Shown here: in pieces, positions 8,553 to 18,698 of the stretch
How positions within the stretch are numbered: the first letter of the stretch is position 1
Layout of the letters: each line of letters opens with the position of its first letter
Source: a bacterium
GTDB taxonomy: Bacteria > Planctomycetota > UBA1135 > GCA-002686595
Reading direction: 5' to 3'
Length of the DNA stretch: 49,513 nt
NCBI GenBank assembly: GCA_024226735.1
Contig: JAAELL010000145.1
Coordinates: forward strand, 1 to 49,513
Position numbers and translations under genes: made by a program
The notes under the pieces: model-generated
What the model saw: the letters and a program-made list of their open reading frames with translations, nothing else
Told to the model about the DNA's origin: nothing
Database searches by the model: none

Positions 8553-8700
8553 GGTTCGGGCTCGCGTCGGGGCTGGGGTGCGGAGAGTGCGCAACCAGGG
8601 ATTCTAGCGCCGGGGAGCCGATGCGCGAGTGGCGGTAACCGGCTCCGAGGCTAAGGTTGTGCTGTCAACCATCTCCTCGTTGCCCGAACTGAGATTTCCC

Positions 8701-10005
8701 ATGCTGGCCGTCCTCGTCGCGCTGCCCCTCTGCTCCGCCCCGCTCCCGCCCCTGGCTCAGAAGCCGGGCGACTGGGTGACGCTGTTCGACGGCAAGACGC
8801 TCGACGGTTGGGTGACCGAGGGCGGGCGCTACGACGGCAAGGCGTCCTGGACCGTCGAGGATGGCGCGATCTGCGGCCGCGAGGGCGAGAAGGGCGCCGG
8901 CGGGCTGATCTACACCGAGCAGCCCTACGGGAACTTCGAGCTCGAGCTCGACGCGTTCGTGTCGTGGCCGTTCGACTCGGGAATCTTCCCGCGCATGCGC
9001 CCGCGCTCGAGCGGCGAGAAGGGGGCGCAGGTGACCATCGACTATCGCCCCGGTGGCGAGGTCGGCGGCATCTATTCCGACGGCTGGTACATGCACAATC
9101 CGGAGGGGGCGGCGCGCTTCAAGAAGGACGACTGGAACCGGTTCGAAGTGCGCTGCGTCGGAAACCCGATGCACATCCAGGTGAAGATGAATGGGGAGCC
9201 GCTGACCGACTACCGCTTCACGTCCGCCGAGGGCTTTGCGAGCGAGGGCCTCATCGGTCTGCAGGTTCACGGATCGGCGGGTGCGCCGGAGAACGCCCGG
9301 GCGATGTTCAAGAACGTGCGCGTGCGCCGGCTGCCGGACGATGCGGGCGATTACTTCCGCCCGCAGGAGAGCGGTGTGTTCGAGCTGACGAAGGCGGGCG
9401 CGGCGGCCGGCTGGAAGCCGCTCTTCGACGGCAAGAGCCTGAAGGGATGGAAGGGCGCGGGCGACGGCTCCGGGTACCGTGCCCGGGACGGCGTACTTGA
9501 GTTCCTCGTCAAGGGCAAGTCGCCGCACCTGGTGACCGAAGCCGACTACGGGGACTTCCACCTGCGCCTCGATTTCAAGATCGCGAAGATGGCGAACTCG
9601 GGCCTCTTCCTGCGCGCGGACCGCGACGGCTCCAACCCGGCCTATTCCGGTTGCGAGATCCAGATCCTCGATGACTTCAACTGGGAGAAGGAGACGGGGT
9701 CGAAGCTCGCGCCGTACCAGTTCACCGGCGGGCTCTACGGTGCGGTTCCCAACAAGCAGCGCGATGCGCTACGGCCGCTGGGCGAGTGGAACACGTACGA
9801 GATTCGCTACGTCGGCTCGCGGCTGCACGCGTCCCTCAACGGCCGCGTGATGTACGACATCGACACGCACGAGCTGAAGGACGTGAAGCCGCCCTTCGCG
9901 GAGCGCGCGGAGACCGGCTTCATCGGTTTGCAGCGCCACGCGCCCGCGCGGGTCGAAGGCGATGCGTACGCGTGGTTCCGGAACCTCTACATCAGGGAGC
10001 TGTAG
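8701..10005 (+). CDS. Exported protein with two DUF1080 (3-keto-disaccharide hydrolase-type) domains
   Basis: The 434-residue protein has a short signal peptide (to about residue 20) and two tandem DUF1080 domains. The first starts at WVTLFDGKTLDGW (about 25) and the second at WKPLFDGKSLKGWKG (about 238). The second keeps the family's NSGLFLR, YSGCEIQILDD and GGLYGAV segments. The first has SGIFPRMRP and GGIYSDGW instead, so it may be degenerate or bind a different sugar. DUF1080 proteins are concanavalin-like beta-sandwiches, some shown to cleave 3-keto-glycosides made by Gfo/Idh/MocA dehydrogenases. Two such dehydrogenases lie divergently next door. The ATG at 8701 gives the signal peptide. 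Confidence 0.88.
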   Translation: MLAVLVALPLCSAPLPPLAQKPGDWVTLFDGKTLDGWVTEGGRYDGKASWTVEDGAICGREGEKGAGGLIYTEQPYGNFELELDAFVSWPFDSGIFPRMRPRSSGEKGAQVTIDYRPGGEVGGIYSDGWYMHNPEGAARFKKDDWNRFEVRCVGNPMHIQVKMNGEPLTDYRFTSAEGFASEGLIGLQVHGSAGAPENARAMFKNVRVRRLPDDAGDYFRPQESGVFELTKAGAAAGWKPLFDGKSLKGWKGAGDGSGYRARDGVLEFLVKGKSPHLVTEADYGDFHLRLDFKIAKMANSGLFLRADRDGSNPAYSGCEIQILDDFNWEKETGSKLAPYQFTGGLYGAVPNKQRDALRPLGEWNTYEIRYVGSRLHASLNGRVMYDIDTHELKDVKPPFAERAETGFIGLQRHAPARVEGDAYAWFRNLYIREL

Positions 10006-10008
10006 GTC

Positions 10009-10119
10009 ATGTTGGCCCTCATCGGCTTTCAAGAGCTCGGGGTGTTCGCGATCGCTCTGATCCTGGTCGTCGGCGTGATCGTCGCCGTCGCGAACGGCCG
10101 CGGCGGCGCTGACGGCTGA
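10009..10119 (+). CDS. 36-residue single-span membrane protein, TatA-like N-terminus
   Basis: A short frame starts 3 bp after the DUF1080 stop and encodes 36 residues: MLALIGFQELGVFAIALILV, then a Val/Ile/Ala-rich end of the helix and NGRGGADG. The order I-G-F-Q-E-L followed by a single hydrophobic helix resembles the start of TatA/MttA proteins, but the amphipathic helix is missing. The tight spacing suggests co-transcription. It could be a small membrane subunit, or a chance frame, since hydrophobic frames are common in GC-rich DNA. Confidence 0.4.
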   Translation: MLALIGFQELGVFAIALILVVGVIVAVANGRGGADG

Positions 10120-10128
10120 CGCTGTCGG

Positions 10129-10251
10129 TCACGCGTCCGGCGATCCCTCGAGGATCAGCAGGTTCGAGGCCTTGATCGACCCGTTGGTGTACTGCTCGAT
10201 CACCTGCAGGAAGAGGAAGGCACCGCGCTCGCTCGCGAGCTGTTGGTCGGA
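10129..10251 (-). pseudogene. Tail fragment of an unidentified protein
   Basis: About 40 codons ending in the TGA at 10129-10131 read as natural protein with strong GC at third positions (ASERGAFLFLQVIEQYTNGS, then KASNLLILEGSPDA). Upstream of about 10255 the frame loses coding character and runs into another gene tail. No start or complete domain is present. I read it as the C-terminal end of a lost gene and cannot name the family. Confidence 0.4.
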
Positions 10252-10274
10252 CCGAACTCCAAGAAAACGAGTCG

Positions 10275-10613
10275 TCAGAAGACGGTCGCCGTGAACAGTG
10301 CCGTAGCGGCAAAGCCTCCCGCGGCCGCTGCGTCGCGGACGTACCAGCGTCCGAACAGCTCGGTCCCGATCAACGCGGGGTCGCCGGGGAGGGCGAGGCT
10401 CACCGAGCCCGTCCCGTCGCCCGCGCCGGCGCCGTCCAGGACGAGCCTGGTCCACGCGAAGCGCGGAACGCCCGCGAGGTGGCTCCCGAGCAGCGGCTCG
10501 CGCACGTCACACACGACGAGGGCGTTCGCGCCTCCCAGTGCGCCCTGCACGCCGACCGTGAAGCTGGGGTTTCCGAACACGAGCGGCACGCGCATGGTGT
10601 CGTGGATCCACGA
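10275..10613 (-). pseudogene. Remnant C-terminal domain of a planctomycete exported protein
   Basis: About 110 codons ending at 10275 encode VPLVFGNPSFTVGVQGALGG, later VVCDVREPLLGSHL, LPGDPALIGTELFGRWYV and ATALFTATVF. This LGNPxFxxxxxGA...LPxxPxLxGxxxFxQWxVxD pattern is a C-terminal domain common in large planctomycete secreted proteins. Here it has no signal peptide or N-terminal domain, and coding character fades at the DUF2203 gene's end near 10615. An ATG at 10595 could start a 106-residue peptide, but a truncated gene is likelier. Confidence 0.55.
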
Positions 10614-10615
10614 CC

Positions 10616-10984
10616 CTAGAGCAGCTCGTCGGGAATCGGCTGCCGCCCCGCGAACCCGCCGTCGGGCGTGTGGTACCAGGTGACGTTCTCCTCGTCCGAG
10701 CGCCAGCACAGGAGCACTTCCTCGCCGCCGATCGTGCCGGGGAAGTCGACGAGGCCCATCTCGAAGCCCCAGTCCTTGTAGTAGCAGCCGATGCTCTCCA
10801 TCTCGGTGAGCAGGCCGCGCAGCTCGGTTTCGGTCGCCTCGAACTCGGCGCGCACACCGGGGACGTCGCCGCGTGCGCCGAGTCGGCGCAAGAGGTCGCC
10901 CTTCTCGAGGATGTCGGCGACGATGCGCCGCACCAGGGGCAGGGTCTTGTTGGCCTCGGCTGGCGTGAACGTCCTCCCTTTCAT
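10616..10984 (-). CDS. DUF2203 family protein
   Basis: The 122-residue protein matches DUF2203. It has FTPAEANKTLPLVRRIV at the N-terminus, a middle coiled region with ELRGLLTEMESIGCYYKDW, and the conserved end VDFPGTIGGEEVLLCWRSDE with TWYHTPDGGFAGRQPIP. The function of the family is not established. The start at 10984 (MKGRTFTP) puts the conserved motif at residue 6; a start 33 bp upstream is possible. Downstream (minus direction) lie only gene remnants, so it is probably monocistronic. Confidence 0.85.
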   Translation of the reverse strand: MKGRTFTPAEANKTLPLVRRIVADILEKGDLLRRLGARGDVPGVRAEFEATETELRGLLTEMESIGCYYKDWGFEMGLVDFPGTIGGEEVLLCWRSDEENVTWYHTPDGGFAGRQPIPDELL

Positions 10985-11067
10985 CCCGGGCATTCTCGCG
11001 TCTGGCTGCCCCGGCACCGCGCCAAAAAGGTCTTTTCGCCTGCTTCGCTTCGTGCGAGCTTGGTTCC

Positions 11068-11715
11068 ATGCCTGACATCACGCGCATCCTGTTCCAGGGC
11101 GATTCGATCACCGACGCCGGACGCGACCGCAAGCGTCAGCAAGCCAACGCCAGCGGCTCCCTCGGCCGGGGTTACGCGATGCTAGCCGCCGCGCGTCTGC
11201 TCGCGGACCACCCGAGCCGCAAGCTCAAGGTCCACAACCGCGGGATCAGTGGCAACAAGGTGCCCGACCTCGAGGCGCGCTGGGAGGCCGACTGCATCGA
11301 GCTGAAGCCGGACCTCGTCAGCATTCTGATCGGCGTCAACGACATTTGGCACAAGCTGAACGGGCGCTACGACGGCACGGTCGCCGGGTACGAGGAGGAG
11401 CTGCACCGGCTGCTCGACCGAACGCGCAGTGCGCTTCCGAAGGTCACTCTGGTCCTGTGCGACCCGTTCGTTCTCCGCTGCGGCGCGATCGACGACAAGT
11501 GGTTCCCCGAGTTCGACGAGCGCCGCGCCGCGGCGGCGCGCCAGGCGAAGGTCTTCGACGTGCTCTGGGTGCCGTTCCAGGAGATGTTCGACGAGCTCGC
11601 GAAGGATGGCGAGCCCGCGTACTGGGCCGGCGATGGCGTGCACCCGACGCTGGCCGGTCACCAGAAGATGGCGGACGCCTGGGTGCGTGTCACGCGCGAG
11701 GCGATGGCGGGCTGA
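11068..11715 (+). CDS. SGNH/GDSL-family hydrolase
   Basis: The 215-residue protein has all four SGNH blocks. These are ILFQGDSITDAGRD with the nucleophile serine at about residue 12, the block II glycine in NRGISGNKV, GVNDIWHKL in block III, and DGVHPTLAGHQKM with the catalytic Asp and His. It has no signal peptide, so it probably acts in the cytoplasm on acetylated sugars or other small esters. The LFQGDSITDAGRD opening resembles small planctomycete and Firmicutes carbohydrate esterases. The stop (TGA, 11713-11715) abuts the stop of the opposite-strand phosphatase (11716-11718), forming TGATCA with no spacer. Confidence 0.9.
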   Translation: MPDITRILFQGDSITDAGRDRKRQQANASGSLGRGYAMLAAARLLADHPSRKLKVHNRGISGNKVPDLEARWEADCIELKPDLVSILIGVNDIWHKLNGRYDGTVAGYEEELHRLLDRTRSALPKVTLVLCDPFVLRCGAIDDKWFPEFDERRAAAARQAKVFDVLWVPFQEMFDELAKDGEPAYWAGDGVHPTLAGHQKMADAWVRVTREAMAG

Positions 11716-13875
11716 TCAAGGCTGAATCGTGAACTGGTACGCCTCGCTCACCGCCGCGCCCTGCGGCAAGCGGTCGCGGTACCAGAACTGCGAATAGATC
11801 GTCGTGCCGACGACCAAGCCCGGGTCGAACCCGGCCTGGATCGTCTCGTTGAAGTCGATCTCGGCGCGACCGCCGCAGGGCGCCGGTCCCTGCGTGAACG
11901 TGGCGAGGCGGCGCCGCAGCGGCCGGTCGACGCAGACGCGCCCGAACAGGCCGGGCGTGTTTTCGGGCGCCGTCGAGTAAACGAGGAACGCGAACGACTT
12001 CGGCGGCAGGTTGCTGGCCGTCAAGGTGAAGGCCGACGGGCTCGAGACGCTGGGCGTACCGAGCGTGGTGACGTCGGCCGTGCAGCCGTAGCTGTTGACG
12101 CTCGCGACGCAGTAGACGCCGACGTAGTCCTCGCCCAGCATCGTGAAGCTGTCGTCGACGAGCCCTTGGGCGTCGAGGAACTTCACGTCCATGCGTCCGC
12201 CATCGACGTCGAGCACGACCGAGCCGAGCAGCGCCCGGCTGTGAACCATGATCGGGTGTCCGAACGCCGCGTTCGTGATCTTTCCCGAGCTGCCAGCCGT
12301 GATGTACACCGCGCCGGCGCGCGGCCCCGCCGCTTTGTTGTACGCCCCGTCCCCGTCCGGACGGCCGTCGCCGTCGTCGACGCGCATGTTGTTCGTCAGG
12401 GTCGTCGAGTCGCCGTAGTGCCCGTCGACGAGGAACGAGCGTTCGTACGAATGGCTGTGTCCGCCGAGCACGAGGTCGACGGCGTGGTCCTCCAAGAGGG
12501 GCAGGAAGTTCTCGCGCATCTGCACCAGGCTCGCCTCGGTGTCCGAGTCGTGGTTGCCCTTGCTGTAGGGCGGGTGGTGCCAGAACGCGACGATCCACGG
12601 CTGGTCCGTTGCGGTCAGGTCGTCGCGCGCCCACAGCCACATCGGTCCATCGACGGCGCGGTCTGATCCTTGCGAGTCGAGGCAGAGGAAGTGCACGTTG
12701 CCGTAGTCGAACGAATAGTAGGCCTCGGTCCCGGACGGCACGCCTCCCGCGGGCATCGTGTAGGCGTCGAAGTAGACCGCCGCGACGGCCTCGTGGTTGC
12801 CGCGTGTCGGGTAGGCCGGTGACTGCCTGAGGGCGTCGCCGTACATGTCGAACACGGCCGTCTGCAGCTCCTCTTCGCCGCTGCGCTCGTAGGCGTTGTC
12901 GCCCAACAGGACGATCGCGTTCGTGTACGTTGCGCCCGTGAAGCTCTCGTAAGCGTCGCGCACGTCGCGCGCGTCGCGGTTGGCGGTGCCGGAGTCGCCC
13001 AAGACCCAGAAGCGCAACGGAGTCGAGCTTCCGACCGTGGGCGGCGTCTCGAAGAAGTGCTCGCTGTCGCCGCCCGCGAGGTCCATCGCCGAGCTCCCGA
13101 CCGCGTAGTAGTAGCGCGTCTCTGGGGTCAGGCCCGGCAGCAAGACTTCGTGGTCCTCGGCAACGGTCGGGTCGAGCATGGAGCTCGTCAGGTTCGCGGG
13201 GCTCGTCCCGTAGCGCACGCGGCCATCCGATGCGGGCACGCCGCGCCAGCGCACGCGCACGCTCGTCGGCTGCGCGTCCTGCAGGAAGGGGCCGCGTGCG
13301 GCGATTGGCTCGGTGTGTCCGTCGAGCCGCAGGTCGAGGCTGATGTCGAGGCTCGCCCGGCTGCGCTGATGGATCTCGACCGCGAGCGTGTTGGTGCCCA
13401 TCACGAGGTGCGTCGCGTCGATCGTGCGGTCGTAATAGACGTTCTCTTGCAGCGGGCTGACCGTGACGACGGCGAGGGTGAGGTAGTCGATCGGACCCAC
13501 GATGTTGCTGCGGTAGACCTCGTGCCCGTTCAGGTACACGACGGCGGCCGCGTCGCGCAGGAGCTTGAACGTCAGGGCTTCGAACTGCGACGCATCGGCG
13601 ACCTGAAAGTTGTGGCGGAAGTAGGTGGTGATGTGCTTGAAGCTCGGATCCGGTCCGTAGCTGACGACGGTCGCCTCGTCCCCGTCGCCGTAGCCGAGCT
13701 GCGCGGGGCCCGCCGCCCAGCTGGAGTCGTCGAAGGACGGGGCACGCCAGGTCGTGCCCAGGTCCGAGCCGTCGTCGAGGTAGCGCCAGACCGACCCGGT
13801 CGAGACGAGTGTCGTTTGAGCGCTGGTGGGAACGGAGAGGATTGCGGGGAGAGCGGCGACGATCAGCTTGTTCAT
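11716..13875 (-). CDS. Exported purple-acid-phosphatase-like metallophosphoesterase with C-terminal sorting-like domain
   Basis: The 719-residue protein has a signal peptide (1-20, ending SAQ). A beta-sandwich follows (about 25-180, with FDDSSWAAGPAQLGYGDG typical of jelly-roll modules). A purple-acid-phosphatase N-terminal fibronectin-like domain (about 190-275) precedes the metallophosphoesterase core, which has LGDSG, LLGDNAYE, RGNHE, FWHHPPYSKGNHD and GGHSHSYERS, all five metal-binding blocks. From VYCVASVNSYG at about 575 it ends in the planctomycete C-terminal domain (FTLTASNLPP, FLVYST, FWYRD, YQFTI). It likely releases phosphate outside the cytoplasm. It is translationally coupled to the TPR gene by an ATGA overlap at 13872-13875. 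Confidence 0.9.
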   Translation of the reverse strand: MNKLIVAALPAILSVPTSAQTTLVSTGSVWRYLDDGSDLGTTWRAPSFDDSSWAAGPAQLGYGDGDEATVVSYGPDPSFKHITTYFRHNFQVADASQFEALTFKLLRDAAAVVYLNGHEVYRSNIVGPIDYLTLAVVTVSPLQENVYYDRTIDATHLVMGTNTLAVEIHQRSRASLDISLDLRLDGHTEPIAARGPFLQDAQPTSVRVRWRGVPASDGRVRYGTSPANLTSSMLDPTVAEDHEVLLPGLTPETRYYYAVGSSAMDLAGGDSEHFFETPPTVGSSTPLRFWVLGDSGTANRDARDVRDAYESFTGATYTNAIVLLGDNAYERSGEEELQTAVFDMYGDALRQSPAYPTRGNHEAVAAVYFDAYTMPAGGVPSGTEAYYSFDYGNVHFLCLDSQGSDRAVDGPMWLWARDDLTATDQPWIVAFWHHPPYSKGNHDSDTEASLVQMRENFLPLLEDHAVDLVLGGHSHSYERSFLVDGHYGDSTTLTNNMRVDDGDGRPDGDGAYNKAAGPRAGAVYITAGSSGKITNAAFGHPIMVHSRALLGSVVLDVDGGRMDVKFLDAQGLVDDSFTMLGEDYVGVYCVASVNSYGCTADVTTLGTPSVSSPSAFTLTASNLPPKSFAFLVYSTAPENTPGLFGRVCVDRPLRRRLATFTQGPAPCGGRAEIDFNETIQAGFDPGLVVGTTIYSQFWYRDRLPQGAAVSEAYQFTIQP

Positions 13876-14706
13876 TGCCGTGAACGGGTCAGGGAAGAAA
13901 GACCGGAGTCGATGCGAGCTTCGAGGGCGAGAGTGGAGCGCGTGCGCCGGCGCGCGGGCGGGAGCGTGTCGAGCGCGGAGCGCGCAGCCTCGAACGCGGC
14001 GCGCGCGGCGTCGGGCCGGCCGGCGCGCACGAGCAGCTCGGCGCGACCGGCGAGGGAGTGTTCCTTAGCGGCGCGCGAACGAGGCGAGCGTGTCGTGCCG
14101 CGCCAAGGCGGCGTCGAAGCGGCCGAGCTGCATCTCCAGCTCGATCGCGAGATGCACGAGCCCTGGCGCCTGGCCGAGCGTAGTGATGCCCGCGTCGAGC
14201 CCGGCGAGAGCTCGCACGCGGTGCTCGCCGCCGCGGCCGGCCACGACACGGGCGCGCTGGACGTAGAGATCGGGGTCGGCGGGCGTGGCGTGCGCGATCG
14301 CCGCGTCGAAGTCGAGCTCGGCCGCTGCGCCGTCGCCCGCGGCGGCGTGGATCCGGGCGCGCAGCGCGCGCCCGCGAGCATCCTTGGGGCGCTGCGCAAC
14401 GAACGCATCCGCGGCCCCGCGCGCCTTGCGCTCCCAGCCCGAGTCGGTGAAGAGCCGCGCGAGCAGGTACAGCGTCTCGGGGTCGTCCGGCGCGTGGCGC
14501 GCCGCGGCGTTCAGATCCGCGAGGGCCTCCGGCCAGCGCCGCATGCGGCGATAGGCGTCGCCCCGCCGGCGGTGCAGCTCGGCGTCGGCTGGCCGCTCGA
14601 GGAGCAGCTGGTCGAGCTTGGCGATCTCCCGCGCCAGCGCCTCGTGGAACGCACCCGACAGAGGGGCGAGCAGCAGCGGGAGGAGGGAGTAGAGGAGGAG
14701 CCGCAT
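13872..14706 (-). pseudogene. Exported TPR protein, interrupted by an apparent single-base frameshift
   Basis: From the ATG at 14706 the first frame gives a signal peptide (MRLLLYSLLPLLLAPLSGAF) and TPR units (ELHRRRGDAYRRMRRWPEAL; TLYLLARLFTDSG). It stops at 14065 after DTLASFARR. One base over, the frame continues as AKEHSLAGRAELLVRAGRPD and runs to the TGA at 13872-13874, which overlaps the phosphatase ATG. Removing one base near 14068-14078 (GCGCGCCGCT on the minus strand) would restore about 277 residues. The coupled stop and coding-like 3' part suggest the gene was intact recently. The break may be a sequencing error, a real mutation, or less likely a programmed shift. Confidence 0.7.
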
Positions 14707-14733
14707 GACCGTGCCGGACGAGCCTACCAGGGC

Positions 14734-14825
14734 TGCCCCCCAGGGGGCCCGGGGGCACGAACGGATGCGTGCCTGGCTGGCGGCACGCCCTACAATGGAC
14801 GGCTCGACTCCCCACTACTTAGCCC
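14734..14825 (+). promoter_or_regulatory. Divergent spacer with GC hairpin and possible hutU promoter
   Basis: Between the TPR and urocanase genes there is a hairpin, TGCCCCC/GGGGGCA at 14734-14757. TACAAT at 14790-14795 resembles a -10 box and sits about 30 bp before the hutU start. No good -35 or ribosome binding site is seen, so this is a weak prediction. Confidence 0.25.
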
Positions 14826-16499
<1,674 letters not shown>

Positions 16500-16520
16500 G
16501 GCCGATCGGGGAGTAGGTGA

Positions 16521-17996
16521 TCACTCCTGGCGTAGGACGAGCGACAGCTCGTCCGCCGCGCCGTCGTTCTTGCCGTTCTCGGCGTGAGCGGTCACCTCGA
16601 CCACCACACTGCGCGTGCCGGCGGGCACCGCGCCGCTGACCGATCGACGGAGCAGGCCCGCCGGCCGCCCGAGCTCGAACGCGGTCTCGCGCTCGAGCTG
16701 CGCCGTTCCGACCTCGTCTCCGTTCGCGCCCTGGAAGCGCACCGCGACGCTCGCCGAGTCCGCTCCACCCTTGACGCCACCCACGTAGGCGGACAGCTCG
16801 TACGTCGCGCCTCCGTCGATCGCTCCCGCGAGCGCCGTCACGTCGATCGTCTGCCGGATCACCGCGTCCTTGCGTCCGTAGCCGCCCGCGAAGAAGTTGC
16901 GCCCGCTGTCGCGCGAGGGCGACGCGTGCGCGTGCACCGTCATCCAGCCCGGATCCTCCCAGCCCGCGATCGACACGTCGAGCCGGTCGGGCGTGCCGAT
17001 CTGCGCACGCTCGTACTCGGCGTCGCCGTTGAAGATCAGGTTCCCGCCGAGGCGCACGGTGGGGCGCACGCTCGGGGCGAGCCCGACGGCGCGGCCGTCG
17101 AGCTTCCACCTCGGGTCGAGGCCGACGCCGAGGTGCGCCAGCGCCGTCACCGCGACATCCGGGGTCTTCGGCGGCGGCCAGATCTCGCCGGGGTGGGCGG
17201 ACGGGCCCGAGACGAGGAAGGGGATCTCGCGGTGCGCCGGCGTGTTCTTGCCGTGGCCCTCGCCCTGCGCGCCCGCGTGGTCGGCGCTGACGATCACGAG
17301 CCAGTCCTCGCGCGGGTAGCTCGCGCGCGCCTCGATCGCGTCGAGCAGGCGGCCGAGGTGCCCGTCGACCTTGGCGAGCATCTTGCGGTAGAGCTCCGAG
17401 CCAGCGTGGTAGTTCTTGTTGCCGTCGGAATGGCCGACGCCGTCGAGTTCGCCGAACATGATGACGGCCGCGTCGAGCGCGGGCTCGCCGAGGAAGCGCA
17501 CCATGTCGTTCGCGCACTTGGCGTCGGCGCTCGGCTCGTCCCAGTAGTCGTCCGCGTCGGCGTAGTAGTCGTGGAAGCTCACGTGGTCGGGCTTCGCCGG
17601 GAGCGCGAGCCCGTCCTGGATCGGCTTCCACGATTGCGCGCTCGCCGTCACTCCTTCCGGACGTGCTTCCTTGAAGCGCTGCAGGACGTGCGGGTACAGA
17701 TCGAAGTGCGGCGTCTTGAACTCGTTGTTGGGCACGCCGTGCTTGTCCCAGTGCACGCCATTGACAAACGACGACCAGCCCGAGCCGCTGATCGTCGTGC
17801 TCTCGGCCCGCGCACGCAGCGACCAGGCGGCGTGTTCCAGGAGACGGTCGAGGGCCGGCGTCTCGGCGACGGTGATTGCGCCCGGCAGGAAACCGTCGAT
17901 GAAGACGAGCAGCACCTTCGGCTCGGCGTCGCCGGCCCCAGCGGACGCGTCCTGGGCGCACGTCGCGAGGAGGCTCGCTGCGACCGCCGCCAGCAT
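16521..17996 (-). CDS. Exported alkaline-phosphatase-superfamily phosphodiesterase with C-terminal carbohydrate-binding-like domain
   Basis: The 491-residue protein has an N-terminal signal (MLAAVAASLLATCAQ, possibly a lipoprotein though Thr precedes the Cys). The phosphodiesterase/nucleotide-pyrophosphatase core has the metal Asp in LLVFIDGFLPG, a nucleophile region TTISGSGWSSFVNG, LDGVGHSDG, and the metal ligands in VSADHAG and GHGKNTPAHREIPF. Residues about 335-491 form a galactose-binding or CBM-like sandwich (NLIFNGDAEYE, AGWEDPGW, RQTIDV, YELSAYVGG). It probably hydrolyses phosphodiesters in the envelope. The ATG at 17996 overlaps the pyrE stop by one base (TGATG), an odd operon pairing. 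Confidence 0.87.
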   Translation of the reverse strand: MLAAVAASLLATCAQDASAGAGDAEPKVLLVFIDGFLPGAITVAETPALDRLLEHAAWSLRARAESTTISGSGWSSFVNGVHWDKHGVPNNEFKTPHFDLYPHVLQRFKEARPEGVTASAQSWKPIQDGLALPAKPDHVSFHDYYADADDYWDEPSADAKCANDMVRFLGEPALDAAVIMFGELDGVGHSDGNKNYHAGSELYRKMLAKVDGHLGRLLDAIEARASYPREDWLVIVSADHAGAQGEGHGKNTPAHREIPFLVSGPSAHPGEIWPPPKTPDVAVTALAHLGVGLDPRWKLDGRAVGLAPSVRPTVRLGGNLIFNGDAEYERAQIGTPDRLDVSIAGWEDPGWMTVHAHASPSRDSGRNFFAGGYGRKDAVIRQTIDVTALAGAIDGGATYELSAYVGGVKGGADSASVAVRFQGANGDEVGTAQLERETAFELGRPAGLLRRSVSGAVPAGTRSVVVEVTAHAENGKNDGAADELSLVLRQE

Positions 17997-18670
17997 CAGC
18001 GCGCCCCGTACTCGGCCCGGTAGGCCTCGATGCGCTGCATTTGCTCGTCGTCGAGCAACACGCTTCCGGCGATCTCGCGCCCGCGCAGGTACGTGACGAT
18101 CTCGTCGAGCGTCACGATCGCGAACGTGGGCATCTCGTAGGCCTCGGCGAGCTCGGTCAGCGCCGCCTTGTCGCCGGTGCCGCGCTCCTGCCGGTCGACC
18201 GACACGATGAGGCCGGCGAGCCGGACGTCGGCGGCCGCGCGCAGGAGCGGCACCGCCTCGCGGATCGCGGTGCCGGCCGTCGTCACGTCCTCGACGATCA
18301 AGACGCGGTCGCCGTCTTCGAGCTTGCGCCCGACGAGCGACCCGCCCTCGCCGTGATCCTTGACCTCCTTGCGGTTGAAGCACCAGTCGCGGTCGAGCCC
18401 GTGCTCCTCGAACAACTTGGACGCGGTCGTGATGACCAGCGGGATCCCCTTGTAGGCGGGGCCGAAGAGGACGTCGAAGTCCGCGCCGAGCCGATCGGTG
18501 ATCGAGGCCGCGTAGAAGCGTCCGAGCTGGGCGATCTGCTCGCCGGTGCGGTACCGGCCCGTATTCACGAAGTACGGGGTCTTGCGTCCGCTCTTGGTCG
18601 TGAAGTCGCCGAACGTGAGCACGCCGGCGTCGAGCATGAACTCGATGAATTGTTCTTTGTAGGCACTCAT
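17996..18670 (-). CDS. pyrE: Orotate phosphoribosyltransferase
   Basis: The 224-residue protein matches PyrE, which joins orotate and PRPP to make OMP in pyrimidine synthesis. It has TFGDFTTKSGRKTPYFVNTG at the N-terminus, the substrate loop segment FGPAYKGIPLV, FNRKEVKDHGEGG and the PRPP-binding motif RVLIVEDVTTAGTAIRE. The start at 18670 (MSAYKEQF) is preferred; an in-frame ATG lies 18 bp upstream. It is downstream of an ECF sigma gene (28-bp gap) and overlaps the phosphodiesterase gene by one base. Confidence 0.95.
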   Translation of the reverse strand: MSAYKEQFIEFMLDAGVLTFGDFTTKSGRKTPYFVNTGRYRTGEQIAQLGRFYAASITDRLGADFDVLFGPAYKGIPLVITTASKLFEEHGLDRDWCFNRKEVKDHGEGGSLVGRKLEDGDRVLIVEDVTTAGTAIREAVPLLRAAADVRLAGLIVSVDRQERGTGDKAALTELAEAYEMPTFAIVTLDEIVTYLRGREIAGSVLLDDEQMQRIEAYRAEYGAR

Positions 18671-18698
18671 GGCTCTGCAGGCATCCATGGCCGGGATG

